A stretch of DNA of 64,000 nucleotides from NCBI GenBank assembly GCA_029562645.1, contig JAKQUI010000062.1, positions 104,001 through 168,000 on the forward strand. The letters are read 5' to 3'. Made by a program: the position numbers and the translations under genes. Shown here piece after piece: positions 10,547 to 20,095 of this stretch. The notes beneath the pieces were generated by a model, which saw only the letters and a list, made by a program, of their open reading frames with translations, was not told the DNA's origin and searched no databases. The stretch comes from Spirochaetota bacterium (lineage in GTDB: Bacteria; Spirochaetota; UBA4802; JAKQUI01). The number at the start of each line of letters is the position of its first letter. Position 1 is the stretch's first letter.

Positions 10547-12526
10547 TCATTTCTCGATGCGAAGGTCTGACGGTCCCACGCGCCGGCCGTCCTCGCTCAC
10601 CAAGTACAGGATGTCGCCGGCGGCGAACTTCGTGTCGGCGCCGGGGTGTGCGGTGATTTTTCCGTCGCGGCACAGCGCGAGCAGATGGAGCCGCTGTTTC
10701 TTCCCGACGGGGAGCTGGCGCATGGAGCGCCCGGCAAGGCCGGATTCCTCCGTGACGGCGACCTCCGAAAGGGCCGGCGGCTCCGGGGCGACGGCGGCGT
10801 CCGGATCGATCTCCTTGCGCGACAGGTTGCGGAACACTCCGTACTCGTCGGCGCGGACCTCGTTCACGATCGTCTCGACGGTGCGGCGGGGGATCTGGTA
10901 TTCCGACAGGACGCTTGCGAACAGCAGCACCGATATCTCGAAATCCTCCGGGATCACCCGGCTCACGCCGTGTTCGCGAAGGGGTTGAATGTGGTCGAAA
11001 TGATGGCTTCGCGCGATGATTCGGCACAACGGGTTCAGCGCGCGCGCCTGCTCGGCGACGCGGCGCGTGGTCACGAAATCGTCGAAGGTGAGCGCGACGA
11101 CCTTCGCCGTCCGGATGCGCGCCCGTTCGAGGACGATCGCATGCGACGCATCGCCGAAAACAGCCGGTTCGCCCTGCGCGCGCGCGGATCGGACCGTGTC
11201 CAGGTTCGCGTCGATGACCGCATAGGGGATCCCTGCGGTGCGCGCCGCACGCGCGAGGTTTTTTCCGGTGAGGCCGTGGCCGATGACGACCAGGTGGTCC
11301 GAGAGATCGGGAAGCGCGGCGCCGGTGTCGCCGCCCGCGCCATCGACCAGGCGGCGGGGTAGGGGTAGGCGCCCGATGAGCCGACCGAGGGCGGGAGCGA
11401 GCATCATCGCAAACGGCGTGACGGCCATGGTGATGGCGCTGATCGCGAGAAATATCTGGAAGCCCTGCGAGGTGAAGATGTTGTACTTGACGCCGTAGCG
11501 CGACAGGACGAACGCGAACTCTCCCACCTGGAAGAGCGCCAGGCCCGCCAGCACGGCGTTCTGGAGCGGATAGCGCAGGGCGACGACCGCGACGGTCCCC
11601 GCCGCGATCTTGAGCGCGACGACGCCCAGCGTGAGCGTGATGATGGTGCCCGGCCGCTGTACGAAGATCGCCGGGTTGAGCAGCATCCCGATGGTCACGA
11701 AGAAGAGCCCCGCGCACACGGCGCGAAGCGGTTTCATCCCCGGGAAGGCCTGCAGTCCGTACTCGGTTTCTGAGAGGACGAGGCCCGCCAGGAAGGCGGC
11801 CAGTCCCGCCGGCAGCCCGGCCTGATGGGCCGCCCACGCCATGAGCAGGCACACGGCGATGATGACCATCATGAAAAACTCCCGGCTCTTGAAGCGCGCG
11901 GCCAGGTCCAGCACGAAGGGCACCACCCACTTCATCCCCACGATGACGACGAGCATGATGCCGACGATTTTTCCCGCGACCAGGTATGGCATGATCCCGC
12001 TTCCGAGCGCGCCGCGCGCGAACAGCGGTGCAAGCAGGATCGCGGGGATGAGGCACATGCCCTGGAAAAACAGGATGCCCAGCGCGGCCTGCCCGTGCGG
12101 TGTGTTGATTTCGGAGCGGTCGGAAAGTTTCTTGAGGACGAGGGCGGGGCTGCTCATCGCGATGATGATTCCCACGAAGGCCAGGCCCGCGGTCGATCCG
12201 CCCGGCAGGCGGTAGAAGCCCATCACCCCGATGGCGGTCGCGATGATCTGGACGGCCCCGCCGATCAGGACGGCCCGCTTGATGTCGGTCAGCCGCCGGA
12301 TCGAGAACTCGATGCCGATCGCGAACAGCAGCAGGACGACGCCCACGTCGGCCACCGCGTCGACGTCCTTCGCCGCGCGGACGAGCGCGAGCCCGTTGGG
12401 GCCGGCGATCACGCCCGTCACCAGAAAACCGATGATGGTGGGGACGCGCAGCCGCTGGCAGATGAAGATGACCAGCGCCGCGAGGACGAAGATGACCACA
12501 AAATCCTTAAAGAGTGAGTATTCCAT
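10547..12526 (-). CDS. CPA2-family cation:proton antiporter with TrkA-N and TrkA-C domains (Kef type)
   Basis: A 659-residue monovalent cation/proton antiporter. About twelve membrane helices occupy residues 5-385. A RCK/TrkA-N nucleotide-binding domain follows at about 400-520 (LVVIGHGLTGKNLARAART, then an acidic VIDANLD), and a TrkA-C domain at about 570-650. This is the KefB/KefC architecture: NAD(H)-binding RCK domains gate K+ or Na+ efflux coupled to H+ entry, used for pH and osmotic control. The ATG at 12526 is chosen over an upstream one because GAGGAG lies just before it and the hydrophobic helix begins at once. No kefF/kefG-like oxidoreductase is adjacent, so glutathione gating is unproven. 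Confidence 0.88.
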   Translation of the reverse strand: MEYSLFKDFVVIFVLAALVIFICQRLRVPTIIGFLVTGVIAGPNGLALVRAAKDVDAVADVGVVLLLFAIGIEFSIRRLTDIKRAVLIGGAVQIIATAIGVMGFYRLPGGSTAGLAFVGIIIAMSSPALVLKKLSDRSEINTPHGQAALGILFFQGMCLIPAILLAPLFARGALGSGIMPYLVAGKIVGIMLVVIVGMKWVVPFVLDLAARFKSREFFMMVIIAVCLLMAWAAHQAGLPAGLAAFLAGLVLSETEYGLQAFPGMKPLRAVCAGLFFVTIGMLLNPAIFVQRPGTIITLTLGVVALKIAAGTVAVVALRYPLQNAVLAGLALFQVGEFAFVLSRYGVKYNIFTSQGFQIFLAISAITMAVTPFAMMLAPALGRLIGRLPLPRRLVDGAGGDTGAALPDLSDHLVVIGHGLTGKNLARAARTAGIPYAVIDANLDTVRSARAQGEPAVFGDASHAIVLERARIRTAKVVALTFDDFVTTRRVAEQARALNPLCRIIARSHHFDHIQPLREHGVSRVIPEDFEISVLLFASVLSEYQIPRRTVETIVNEVRADEYGVFRNLSRKEIDPDAAVAPEPPALSEVAVTEESGLAGRSMRQLPVGKKQRLHLLALCRDGKITAHPGADTKFAAGDILYLVSEDGRRVGPSDLRIEK

Positions 12527-12622
12527 GCGCTCCTCGCTCGGGTGATGTGTGCGCCCGGTATCGCACTGGGCGGCGGCGCGTGTCAATTGAATTTGGCGAT
12601 CCCGCGCGTTTTGTGCGTGTCG

Positions 12623-13651
12623 CTACGTCTTCTGCCACTTGAACAGGAGCGAGCCGGCGGCCAGGAAGACGAGCGACATGAGGGCCAACGCGGCGAGGTG
12701 CCAGCGGACGTCGAAGAGGCCCGCGCCGTCGTTCATGATCATGCGCGCGGCGCGGATCATATGGGTGAGCGGAAAGAGGAGCGCGGCCGATTGAACCCAG
12801 GACAGCGCCCCCTCGAGCGAGAACCACACCTCCGAGAGGAACATCATGGGCCAGGAGATGATGTTGAGGACGCCGCCGGCGAACTCCTCGCTGCCGCTGC
12901 GCGCGGCGATCAGCAGGGCGAGCGCGATCATGCTGAAGCCGCCCAGCGCGAAGACGAGCGCCAGGCTGAGGGGGGAGCCGCGCACCGCGAAGCCCTTCAT
13001 GAGCGCAACGCCCGCGAACACGATCGAGGTGGTCAGCAGAATGAGGAACATGCGGGAGACGATCTGCGCGGTGAGAAACTCCCACGGCGAAAGCGGCGTG
13101 ACGCTCATCCGCTTGAGGACGCCGTTCTTGCGGTAGCGCACCACCACGTAGCCGACGCCGAAGAGCGCGCTGAACATCATGTTCATGCCGAGGATGCCGG
13201 GGAAGAGCCACTCGATGTAGGGCACCTCGCGGCCCGCGACCACCTCGCGCCGCAGGCCGGAGTCGCGCGGGTCGGGCGCGCCCAGCGCGATGCGCTCGGC
13301 CACATAGCTGCGCGGCGAGGTGCTGCTGGTCCAGTACACGCCCCGCGCGGGATCGACCAGGAGGTCGATGCGGTGATGGAGCAGCTTCGCCATCGCCGCG
13401 CGCTCGGACTCGAAGGGGATGATGCTAAGATAGCGCGCCTTGCCGAGGCGCTCAGACACCGCGCCGCCCGGCGGGCCGATGAGGCCGACCTTGTATCGGT
13501 CCTGGCCGTTCGCGTCGAAGAGGAGGCCGAAGCCGATGATCACCAGGACGGGGAACAGGATGTTCCAGGCCAGCGACGAGCGGTCGCGCAGGAACTCGCG
13601 GTTGCGCGCTATGAAGAGGATCCAGATGCGCCGCAGCGGTGCCATGGTCAT
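12623..13651 (-). CDS. ABC-2 type transporter permease
   Basis: A 342-residue ABC-2 permease. One membrane helix near the N-terminus (residues 25-45, NILFPVLVIIGFGLLF) is followed by a large extracytoplasmic loop (about 50-170). Five more helices follow (from about 175), with the ABC-2 motif LKRMSVTPLSPWEFLTAQI between them. The start overlaps the stop of the ATPase gene as ATGA (13648-13651), which implies translational coupling. Together they form an export system of the DrrA/DrrB-like or NodI/NodJ-like kind. The substrate is unknown. The upstream radical SAM gene is in the same operon and might make or modify the cargo. Confidence 0.88.
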   Translation of the reverse strand: MTMAPLRRIWILFIARNREFLRDRSSLAWNILFPVLVIIGFGLLFDANGQDRYKVGLIGPPGGAVSERLGKARYLSIIPFESERAAMAKLLHHRIDLLVDPARGVYWTSSTSPRSYVAERIALGAPDPRDSGLRREVVAGREVPYIEWLFPGILGMNMMFSALFGVGYVVVRYRKNGVLKRMSVTPLSPWEFLTAQIVSRMFLILLTTSIVFAGVALMKGFAVRGSPLSLALVFALGGFSMIALALLIAARSGSEEFAGGVLNIISWPMMFLSEVWFSLEGALSWVQSAALLFPLTHMIRAARMIMNDGAGLFDVRWHLAALALMSLVFLAAGSLLFKWQKT

Positions 13652-14532
13652 GCTCGCAGCTCGTGGCCGGTGAGTGTGAGGAATAGGTCCTCGAGGTTCT
13701 GCGGGCGGACGCTCACCGTGGCGAGGTCGACGCCGCGCTCCATGAGCAGGCGCAGGCATTCGGCGGGATCGTCGGTCTGGATCTCGACGCGCCCGTTGTC
13801 GCGGGAGTGCCGGCAGGGGAGCCGTCCCAGGAGATCGTCGTCGATGGGGCCGCGCAGGGTGATGGAGGCGCCCCCGCAGTGCTCGCGCACGAGGTCGCGC
13901 GGCCGTCCCTGCGCGATGATCCGCCCGCGGTCGATGATGCCGATGACGTCGCAGAGGATCTCCGCCTCCTCCATGTAATGCGTGGTGAGCACGATCGTGG
14001 TCCCGCGCGCGGTGATGTCGCGCACGATGTCCCACAGGTGCCGCCGCGCCTGCGGGTCCAGTCCCGTCGTGGGCTCGTCCAAAAAAAGGAGTTCAGGATC
14101 GTTCGCGAGCGCCATCGCCAGGAGCAGGCGCTGCTTCTGCCCGCCGGATATGCGCCGGTTGTCCCGGTCGATGATCTCGTCGAGCCGGCAGGTCTCGACG
14201 AGCCACGGGAGGTCGGCCCGGCGGTCGTAGAGCCCGCGAAAGGTCCGCAGGGTTTCGCCCACCGTCAGGTACTGCGGCAGCTCGGTGTTCTGGAACTGGA
14301 TGCCCACCTCGTTCTTGAACGTTGCGCCGCGGGGCGCGCCCTTGTAAAGGATCTCGCCGGCGGTGGGCGCCAGCACGCCCTCGATCACCTCGACCGCCGT
14401 GGTCTTTCCCGCCCCGTTGGGTCCCAGCAGGCCGAAGCAGGTCCCCGGCGCGAGCGAGAAGCCCACGCCGTCGACGGCCTTCACCTCGGGGAAATATTTT
14501 TTCAGATCGACGATGTCGAGTATGGGCTGCAT
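13648..14532 (-). CDS. ABC transporter ATP-binding protein
   Basis: A 294-residue ABC ATPase, paired with the ABC-2 permease downstream. Walker A is GPNGAGKT (about residue 37), the Q-loop lies in FQNTELPQYL, the signature is ISGGQKQRL, Walker B LLFLDEPTTGLDP, and the H-loop TTHYMEEAE. A C-terminal extension of about 80 residues (ITLRGPIDDD to the end) is typical of DrrA/CcmA-type export ATPases. The gene begins 19 bases after the radical SAM gene and overlaps the permease by four bases, so the three form one operon. A ribosome binding site close to the ATG is weak. Confidence 0.93.
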   Translation of the reverse strand: MQPILDIVDLKKYFPEVKAVDGVGFSLAPGTCFGLLGPNGAGKTTAVEVIEGVLAPTAGEILYKGAPRGATFKNEVGIQFQNTELPQYLTVGETLRTFRGLYDRRADLPWLVETCRLDEIIDRDNRRISGGQKQRLLLAMALANDPELLFLDEPTTGLDPQARRHLWDIVRDITARGTTIVLTTHYMEEAEILCDVIGIIDRGRIIAQGRPRDLVREHCGGASITLRGPIDDDLLGRLPCRHSRDNGRVEIQTDDPAECLRLLMERGVDLATVSVRPQNLEDLFLTLTGHELRA

Positions 14533-14551
14533 GGGTCGGCGGCCGGCGCTC

Positions 14552-15688
14552 CTAAATGTAGTTCTTCAGAATCTCCAGAATCGCCTCGTCAACGGAGGCG
14601 TATCGGCTTTTGATCTCGCGCTTGACCGATTCGATCTCGGGATCGCGGTAAAAGTCCTTCACCCCGCGATAACGCCCCAGGCGGCGCCCGATGATGAAAC
14701 TCTCGCGGTCGTCATCGGCCATGCCCAGAAAGGAATCGATGGTCGCCAGCATCGCGTCCTTGTCGTCGGGGAGCGCGCCCTCGACGTCTTCGAGCAGGTT
14801 CATGATGTGATCGGACAGCAGGCGGCTGGTGACGCCCTCGAGGCGTTCGATGAACAGGCGCAGCTCCCGCACGCGCTCCACCTCCGTGGTCACCCGCCAC
14901 GCGCCCTCGCTCATGCAGTCGTACAGGCCCGTTCCCGGAATGGGCACCGTGCTGCGGATGCGTACGAAGGTGGGGTTGATGGCGTTCACGACGCGCGCGG
15001 ATTCGATCGCGTTTTCCTCCATGAGGTCGCGCCCGCCCACCCCGGGCATGTAGTATTCCGAGAGGTCGAACCCGGCCTCGATGGCGTTGCGCCCCGCGAC
15101 GATCTGCTCGTGCGCGGTCACTCCTTTTTTGATGAGCTCCAGGATGCGGTCGGACCCGGACTCCATGCCGATGTGGATGCGCGAGAGGCCGGCCGCGCGC
15201 AGCTCCTTCATCTCGGCGAGCGACTTTTTGGCGACCGTCTTCGCCCGGGCATAGGTGGTGATGCGCTCGAGTCCCGGGAAGCGCTCGTTCGCGCGCGCGA
15301 GGATCGCGACGAGGTCGCCGGTGGCGAGGATGAGCGAATTCGCGTCCTGCAGGAAGAGGCTCTTCATGCCCTGCAGCATCCAGAAGGCGACCTGGCGGTA
15401 ATAGTGCGCGGGGGTCGGGTCCGACGCCATCGCCGTCGCGACGACGGCCTCGGTGATGCGCCCGTTGGCCCCCGGCGCGGCCGCGGCCTCCCGGATGCGT
15501 TGCGCGATCGCGTGGATGCTGTCGATGTCGCGCAGCACCTCGTCCAGCGCGCGCCGCGAGAAGCGCTCGTCCCGGTAGGTGTGGCAGAAGGTGCACTGGT
15601 TCCAGGGGCAGTTCCGGGTCACCCGGAGGAGGATGCTCTGAGCCTCGCTGGGGGGTCGGATGGGGCCGAGTTCGAATTCGTGGTTCAT
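14552..15688 (-). CDS. Radical SAM protein
   Basis: A 378-residue radical SAM enzyme. The 4Fe-4S/SAM motif sits at residues 27-35, NCPWNQCTFC, with four residues between the first two Cys, as in the B12-independent Elp3/HemN-like branch. Further SAM-barrel landmarks are LFLQDANSLI, TTYARAKTV, LSRIHIGMESGSDRIL and YYMPGVGGRDLMEENA. There is no B12-binding domain and no extra Cys-rich SPASM domain at the C-terminus, which is helical. The start is supported by GAGGAG. It is followed at 19 bases by an ABC exporter gene pair. The reaction is unknown; it may act on a small molecule exported by the transporter, which is inference from the operon only. Confidence 0.85.
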   Translation of the reverse strand: MNHEFELGPIRPPSEAQSILLRVTRNCPWNQCTFCHTYRDERFSRRALDEVLRDIDSIHAIAQRIREAAAAPGANGRITEAVVATAMASDPTPAHYYRQVAFWMLQGMKSLFLQDANSLILATGDLVAILARANERFPGLERITTYARAKTVAKKSLAEMKELRAAGLSRIHIGMESGSDRILELIKKGVTAHEQIVAGRNAIEAGFDLSEYYMPGVGGRDLMEENAIESARVVNAINPTFVRIRSTVPIPGTGLYDCMSEGAWRVTTEVERVRELRLFIERLEGVTSRLLSDHIMNLLEDVEGALPDDKDAMLATIDSFLGMADDDRESFIIGRRLGRYRGVKDFYRDPEIESVKREIKSRYASVDEAILEILKNYI

Positions 15689-15813
15689 GCGCTCCTCGTT
15701 GCGTGCCGCCCATCATTATAGCCGGCGGGGCGCCGGCAATCAATTTTTGTATTGCTATTTTTCGCGCCCGCCGGCAGACTCCTGCCACGGCATCGATACG
15801 GAGGGTGGCATCG

Positions 15814-16365
15814 ATGAAAAAACTGACCGTGAAGCAGATTGACAAGGCGATCGCCGGCTTCGTGCCGATCGACGGCGATCGGTACAACGACCTCCTGGCC
15901 GATCTCGTCGCGCGCCAGCCGGTCATCGGCGATTACGTCTTTTCGGTGGACAAGAAGCACCTCAACGAGGACGAGCACTCGTTCATGATGAACTGGACGG
16001 TCTTCATCTGGCGCATCATGTCCGAGTACTACCCGGACATCCCCGTCGTGTCGGAGAGCACCATCGAGATGATGCGCGAGGAGCTCTCGGTGGTCATGGA
16101 GGACGCCGCGAACGCCGCAGCCCCGTCGGAGGTCCACCGGCGCTTCATCAAATCCTGCCGGCAGGAAAACCTCTTCATGCTGATCATCAATGCGCTCATG
16201 AGCGAGCCGACGGACGCGTCGCGCGCGCTCGCGGTGCGCGAGAAGAACAAGCCCGACATCCTCATGCACCTGCGTATCATCATCGACGCGCTCGACCACG
16301 CGAAGGAGCTGGGCGACGACGATTGCGTCGACGCCGACGGATCGACGCACGAGTGCTGTTCGTAG
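15814..16365 (+). CDS. Hypothetical cytosolic protein
   Basis: A 183-residue protein I do not recognise. It is predicted helical, acidic and soluble, without signal peptide or membrane helix. It contains a DYVFSVDKKHLNEDEHSFMM stretch and ends in a Cys-containing acidic tail (DDDCVDADG, then HECCS) that could bind a metal. The start at 15814 is secure because GGAGGG lies at 15800-15805. It stands alone, divergent from the radical SAM/ABC operon, and is followed by the 45-bp palindrome. Confidence 0.65.
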   Translation: MKKLTVKQIDKAIAGFVPIDGDRYNDLLADLVARQPVIGDYVFSVDKKHLNEDEHSFMMNWTVFIWRIMSEYYPDIPVVSESTIEMMREELSVVMEDAANAAAPSEVHRRFIKSCRQENLFMLIINALMSEPTDASRALAVREKNKPDILMHLRIIIDALDHAKELGDDDCVDADGSTHECCS

Positions 16366-16430
16366 GACGTGCGCGGCTCCCCGGCGCGGCGCGGGACCCT
16401 TTCGCCCCGCGCGGCATCATCAACAAAAAG

Positions 16431-16475
16431 ATTTGACAGTAGGGACATGGCAATGCCTTGTCTCTACTGTCAAAT
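16431..16475. repeat. 45-bp near-perfect palindrome (REP-like element)
   Basis: Two 22-base arms surround a single central base (16453). They begin ATTTGACAGTAG and differ at two positions only. The core includes AGGGACA and TGTCTCT. A further partial copy of the arm (CATGTCCCT) follows at 16476-16484. Such palindromes with a GGGACA core resemble REP elements mobilised by TnpA-REP (RAYT) transposases. It sits only 42 bases before the lysS start, so it will fold in the lysS leader RNA if transcribed. Confidence 0.8.
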
Positions 16476-16517
16476 CATGTCCCTGCATGCGGACTATTCC
16501 CCCAACGAGGAACCGGA

Positions 16518-17999
16518 ATGAACGCCGAAACATCAGATCTCATCGCCCAGAGAATCGAGAAGGTGAACGCCCTTCGCCAGAAGGGGATCAACCCCTACCC
16601 GGTCCGGTTCGCGCGCACCGCGCTCGCGAAGGAGATCAAGGACACCTTCGTCGACGGAGAAGAGCGGGTCGTTGCCATCGGCGGGCGCATTCGCACGCGG
16701 CGGCTCATGGGCAAGGCGTCGTTCGCGAACATCGAAGACCTCTCGGGAAGCATCCAGATATACGCGAAGCGGGACGACCTGGGCGAGGAGGCCTACGAGC
16801 GCTATACGGGCCTGGATCTCGGCGATATCATCGGCGTGGAGGGAAAGACCTTCCGGACGAAGACCGGCGAGATCAGCGTGCACGTCACGTCGTGTGCGCT
16901 CCTGGCGAAGTGCATCAACCCGCTTCCCGTCGTGAAGGAGAAGGACGGCGTTCTCTTCGACGAGTTCGCCGACAAGGAGCTGCGCTACCGGCAGCGCTAC
17001 GTGGACCTCATCGTGACGCCCAAGTCGCGGCAGGATTTCATCCTGCGCAGCCGCATCATCGCCGGGATACGGAGCTATCTCGCCGAGCGCGGCTTCCTCG
17101 AGGTGGAGACGCCCATGATGCAGGCGATCCCCGGCGGCGCGGCGGCGCGGCCCTTCATTACGCACCACAATGCGCTCGACATCGATCTCTACCTCCGCAT
17201 CGCGCCGGAGCTCTACCTCAAGCGCCTCATCGTGGGCGGCTTCGAGAAGGTCTTCGAGCTCAATCGCAACTTCCGCAACGAGGGGATCTCCACCAAGCAC
17301 AATCCCGAATTCACCATGATGGAGCTCTATCAGGCGTACGCCGATTACCACGACATGATGGCCATCACCGAGGGGATGATCTCCACGCTCGCGCAGGACC
17401 TGCTGGGGACCATGCGCATCGACTACCAGGGGAGCACCGTGGACCTTACGCCGCCCTGGGAGCGCATCACCTTCGTCAATATCATCAAAAAATACACCGG
17501 CATCGATTTCGAAACCATCACGACCGTCGAGGCCGCGCGCGCGGCGGCGGAGTCCGTGGGCCTGCACCCGGACACGGACCTCTCGATCTGGAAGATCGCC
17601 AACGAGATCTTCGAGGAGCGCGTGGAGGACAAGCTCATCCAGCCGGTCTTCGTGATGGACTATCCCAAGGAGCTCTCGCCGCTGGCGAAATCGCGCGAGG
17701 ACAATTCGGCGCTCGTGGAGCGCTTCGAGCCCTACATCGTGGGGCGCGAGATCGGCAACGCCTTCTCGGAGCTCAACGATCCGTTCGACCAGCGCGCGCG
17801 CTTCGAGGAGCAGGTGCGCTTGCGCGAGGCGGGCGACGACGAGGCGCAGATGATGGACACGGACTACATCAACGCCCTCGAGTACGGCATGCCGCCCGCC
17901 GGGGGCCTGGGCATCGGCATCGACCGCCTGGTGATGCTCTTCGTGAACACCGCGTCGATCAAGGACACCATCCTTTTTCCGCTCCTGCGGCCGGAATAG
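16518..17999 (+). CDS. lysS: Lysyl-tRNA synthetase, class II
   Basis: A 493-residue class II LysRS that charges tRNA-Lys in the cytoplasm. The OB-fold anticodon-binding domain occupies about residues 50-145 ([24 protein letters not shown]). Motif 1 includes [21 protein letters not shown], motif 2 [22 protein letters not shown], and motif 3 [13 protein letters not shown]. The length is normal for the family. The ATG at 16518 is chosen because the protein begins there in homologues; GAGGAA and CCGGAA lie just upstream. The 45-bp palindrome lies immediately in front. It is followed by an unrelated outer-membrane protein gene 56 bases later. Confidence 0.97.
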   Translation: MNAETSDLIAQRIEKVNALRQKGINPYPVRFARTALAKEIKDTFVDGEERVVAIGGRIRTRRLMGKASFANIEDLSGSIQIYAKRDDLGEEAYERYTGLDLGDIIGVEGKTFRTKTGEISVHVTSCALLAKCINPLPVVKEKDGVLFDEFADKELRYRQRYVDLIVTPKSRQDFILRSRIIAGIRSYLAERGFLEVETPMMQAIPGGAAARPFITHHNALDIDLYLRIAPELYLKRLIVGGFEKVFELNRNFRNEGISTKHNPEFTMMELYQAYADYHDMMAITEGMISTLAQDLLGTMRIDYQGSTVDLTPPWERITFVNIIKKYTGIDFETITTVEAARAAAESVGLHPDTDLSIWKIANEIFEERVEDKLIQPVFVMDYPKELSPLAKSREDNSALVERFEPYIVGREIGNAFSELNDPFDQRARFEEQVRLREAGDDEAQMMDTDYINALEYGMPPAGGLGIGIDRLVMLFVNTASIKDTILFPLLRPE

Positions 18000-18055
18000 G
18001 CGCGGCCGGGCGTGGGGGTATGCGCAACAAAAAAACACGGACGCGGGGAGGCGCG

Positions 18056-18622
18056 ATGAGGGCGGTGCGGATTCTGTCGTGGGGCGCGTGCGCCCTGTTT
18101 CTGCTCGCGGCGCAGGCGACCGCCGCGCATGCCGGCGCCGTCTCGGGACGGCTGGGCGCGTGGGATTTCATCAACGATGACGTGCGCAACCGCTATCGCG
18201 TGGCGCCTGCGGCCATGATCGCCTACACCTTTATGGACAAGTCGCTCATGAGCGTTGAGATCGCCTCGGGGCTGGTCTACACCTCGATCAATTACCGCAC
18301 GTACCGCTACAACTTCTATCTCGTCCCCACGACGGTGTCGTATCTGGTGAACATCACCGGCGAGCGGCTGCCGGTGATCCCCTACTTCGGCGCGGGGCTG
18401 GGGTGCTACTACAAGCGCGACGACAATACCACGCTGCGCCGCTCCTATTCCTACACCACCTACGGCTACAGCTTCATCGCCGGGTTCAAGCTCCCGCTGG
18501 AGACCGGGCTGTTCTTCTACGCCGACCTGCGCTATCACCTCATCCAGGCGCACGAGCCAACGGAGGCGAACCTCAGCGGAGTATCCACCGCCCTGGGCGC
18601 GGGGTACAGCTTCGAGTGGTGA
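18056..18622 (+). CDS. Predicted small outer-membrane beta-barrel protein
   Basis: A 188-residue exported protein. The signal peptide is at about residues 1-27 (RILSWGACALFLLAAQATAAHA). The mature part is built of amphipathic beta strands separated by charged loops (FYLVPTTVSYLVNI, VIPYFGAGLGCYYKR, SYTTYGYSFIAGFKLPL, GLFFYADLRYHLI). It ends LGAGYSFEW, with the aromatic C-terminal residue typical of BAM-inserted barrels. An eight-stranded OmpW/OmpX-like barrel is likely. GGGGAG lies just before the ATG. Function unknown. Confidence 0.75.
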   Translation: MRAVRILSWGACALFLLAAQATAAHAGAVSGRLGAWDFINDDVRNRYRVAPAAMIAYTFMDKSLMSVEIASGLVYTSINYRTYRYNFYLVPTTVSYLVNITGERLPVIPYFGAGLGCYYKRDDNTTLRRSYSYTTYGYSFIAGFKLPLETGLFFYADLRYHLIQAHEPTEANLSGVSTALGAGYSFEW

Positions 18623-18665
18623 TGGCGCCCCGCCGGGGCGCTGGCGCGGTGGACGATACTAATCA

Positions 18666-20000
18666 ATGGCGAAAAAAGAACCGACTTATCTGTGCAACTC
18701 CTGCGGCAGGGAGTTCGTGAAGTGGCAGGGCCGTTGCCCGCAATGCGGCGACTGGAACACCATCATCGAGCGCCCGGCACACGCGCCCGCGGAACGGCGT
18801 CGCGCGCTCCCGCAGGCGACGGCGCTCTCGGCCGTGTCCTATGCCGGCCTGGAGCGGCTGCGCACGGGGCTCGGCGAGTTCGACCTGGTGTGCGGCGGGG
18901 GGATCGTTCCCGGCTCGGTGGTCCTCGTCGGGGGCGAGCCGGGGATCGGCAAGTCGACGCTCGCGCTGCAGATCGCCGCGTCGCTGCCGTCGCTCTACGT
19001 CTCCGGCGAGGAGTCGCCCGTGCAGATCCGCCTGCGCGCCGAGCGGTTGGGCATCGCGGTGGACGGCATCCAGCTGACCACCGCCACCGACGCCGACGAG
19101 ATCGCCGCGCTCGCGGAGGCGCAGCGGCCCGCCTGCATCCTCGTCGATTCCATCCAGACGGTCACGGTGTCGTCGGCCCCGGGCATCGCCGGGTCGGTGA
19201 GCCAGATCCGCGAGTCCGCGCAACGCCTGGTCGAGTGCGCGAAATCGATCGGCATCCCGCTGGTTCTCATCGGGCACATCACCAAGGACGGGGGCATCGC
19301 CGGGCCCAAGCTCCTGGAGCACATCGTGGACACGGTGCTCTACTTCGAGGGCGATTTCACGCGCGAGTACCGGGTCCTGCGCGCATTCAAGAACCGCTTC
19401 GGCTCCGTCAACGAGATCGGGCTCTTCGCGATGACCGCACAGGGGCTGAAGGAGGTGGACGACAAGAACAGCCTCTTCACCAACCCCTATGCGGCGGCCG
19501 CCCCGGGGAGCGCGGTCGCGGCGGCCGTGACGGGCACGCGCACCGTGCTCTTCGAGGTCCAGTCGCTGGTGACCGCGAGCGCCTTCTCCAATCCGCGCCG
19601 CATGGCCGACGGCTTCGACCTGAACCGGCTGGTGCTCATCGTCGCCGTGCTGGAGAAGTTCGCGCTGCTCAAGCTGGGCTCCTTCGACGTCTTCGTGAAC
19701 ATCGCGGGGGGCTTTAGCGTCGACGACACCTCCGCCGATCTCGCGGTCGCGGCGGCCATCGCATCGAGCCTCAAAAACCGCCCGCTGGACGCGCGGATGG
19801 CCTTTCTGGCGGAGATCTCGCTCTCCGGGGAGCTGCGTCCGGTCGCGCAATGCCGCCGCCGCGTGCAGGAGCTCGAGCGCTCGGGATTCCGCGCCGCGGT
19901 CCTCTCGAAAAAGGACGCCGCGTCGATGGCCGACCTCGCGCTCTCCCTCGAGCTCGTGGGGCTCGAGACCATCGCAGAGGCGCTGGACCGCGTTTTTTAA
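18666..20000 (+). CDS. radA: DNA repair protein RadA (Sms)
   Basis: A 444-residue RadA/Sms, a hexameric branch-migration helicase in recombinational repair. Domain 1 is the zinc finger (LCNSCG and CPQCG, residues 10-27). Domain 2 is the RecA-like ATPase with Walker A GEPGIGKST, Walker B ILVDSIQTV, and the RadA-specific KNRFG motif. Domain 3 is the Lon-like C-terminal domain with GGFSVDDTSADLAVAAAI and FLAEISLSGELRPV. The Lon catalytic Ser-Lys pair is not seen, as usual in RadA. It begins 43 bases after the outer-membrane protein gene and has no strong ribosome binding site. Confidence 0.96.
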   Translation: MAKKEPTYLCNSCGREFVKWQGRCPQCGDWNTIIERPAHAPAERRRALPQATALSAVSYAGLERLRTGLGEFDLVCGGGIVPGSVVLVGGEPGIGKSTLALQIAASLPSLYVSGEESPVQIRLRAERLGIAVDGIQLTTATDADEIAALAEAQRPACILVDSIQTVTVSSAPGIAGSVSQIRESAQRLVECAKSIGIPLVLIGHITKDGGIAGPKLLEHIVDTVLYFEGDFTREYRVLRAFKNRFGSVNEIGLFAMTAQGLKEVDDKNSLFTNPYAAAAPGSAVAAAVTGTRTVLFEVQSLVTASAFSNPRRMADGFDLNRLVLIVAVLEKFALLKLGSFDVFVNIAGGFSVDDTSADLAVAAAIASSLKNRPLDARMAFLAEISLSGELRPVAQCRRRVQELERSGFRAAVLSKKDAASMADLALSLELVGLETIAEALDRVF

Positions 20001-20095
20001 AAAAAGGGTTGCGGTGTCGCGAAATCGCGGCGGAGAATGGACCGCAACGGCGCGCGCGGTGGCGCGCCACAGTACAATTGAACGAACACGACACG

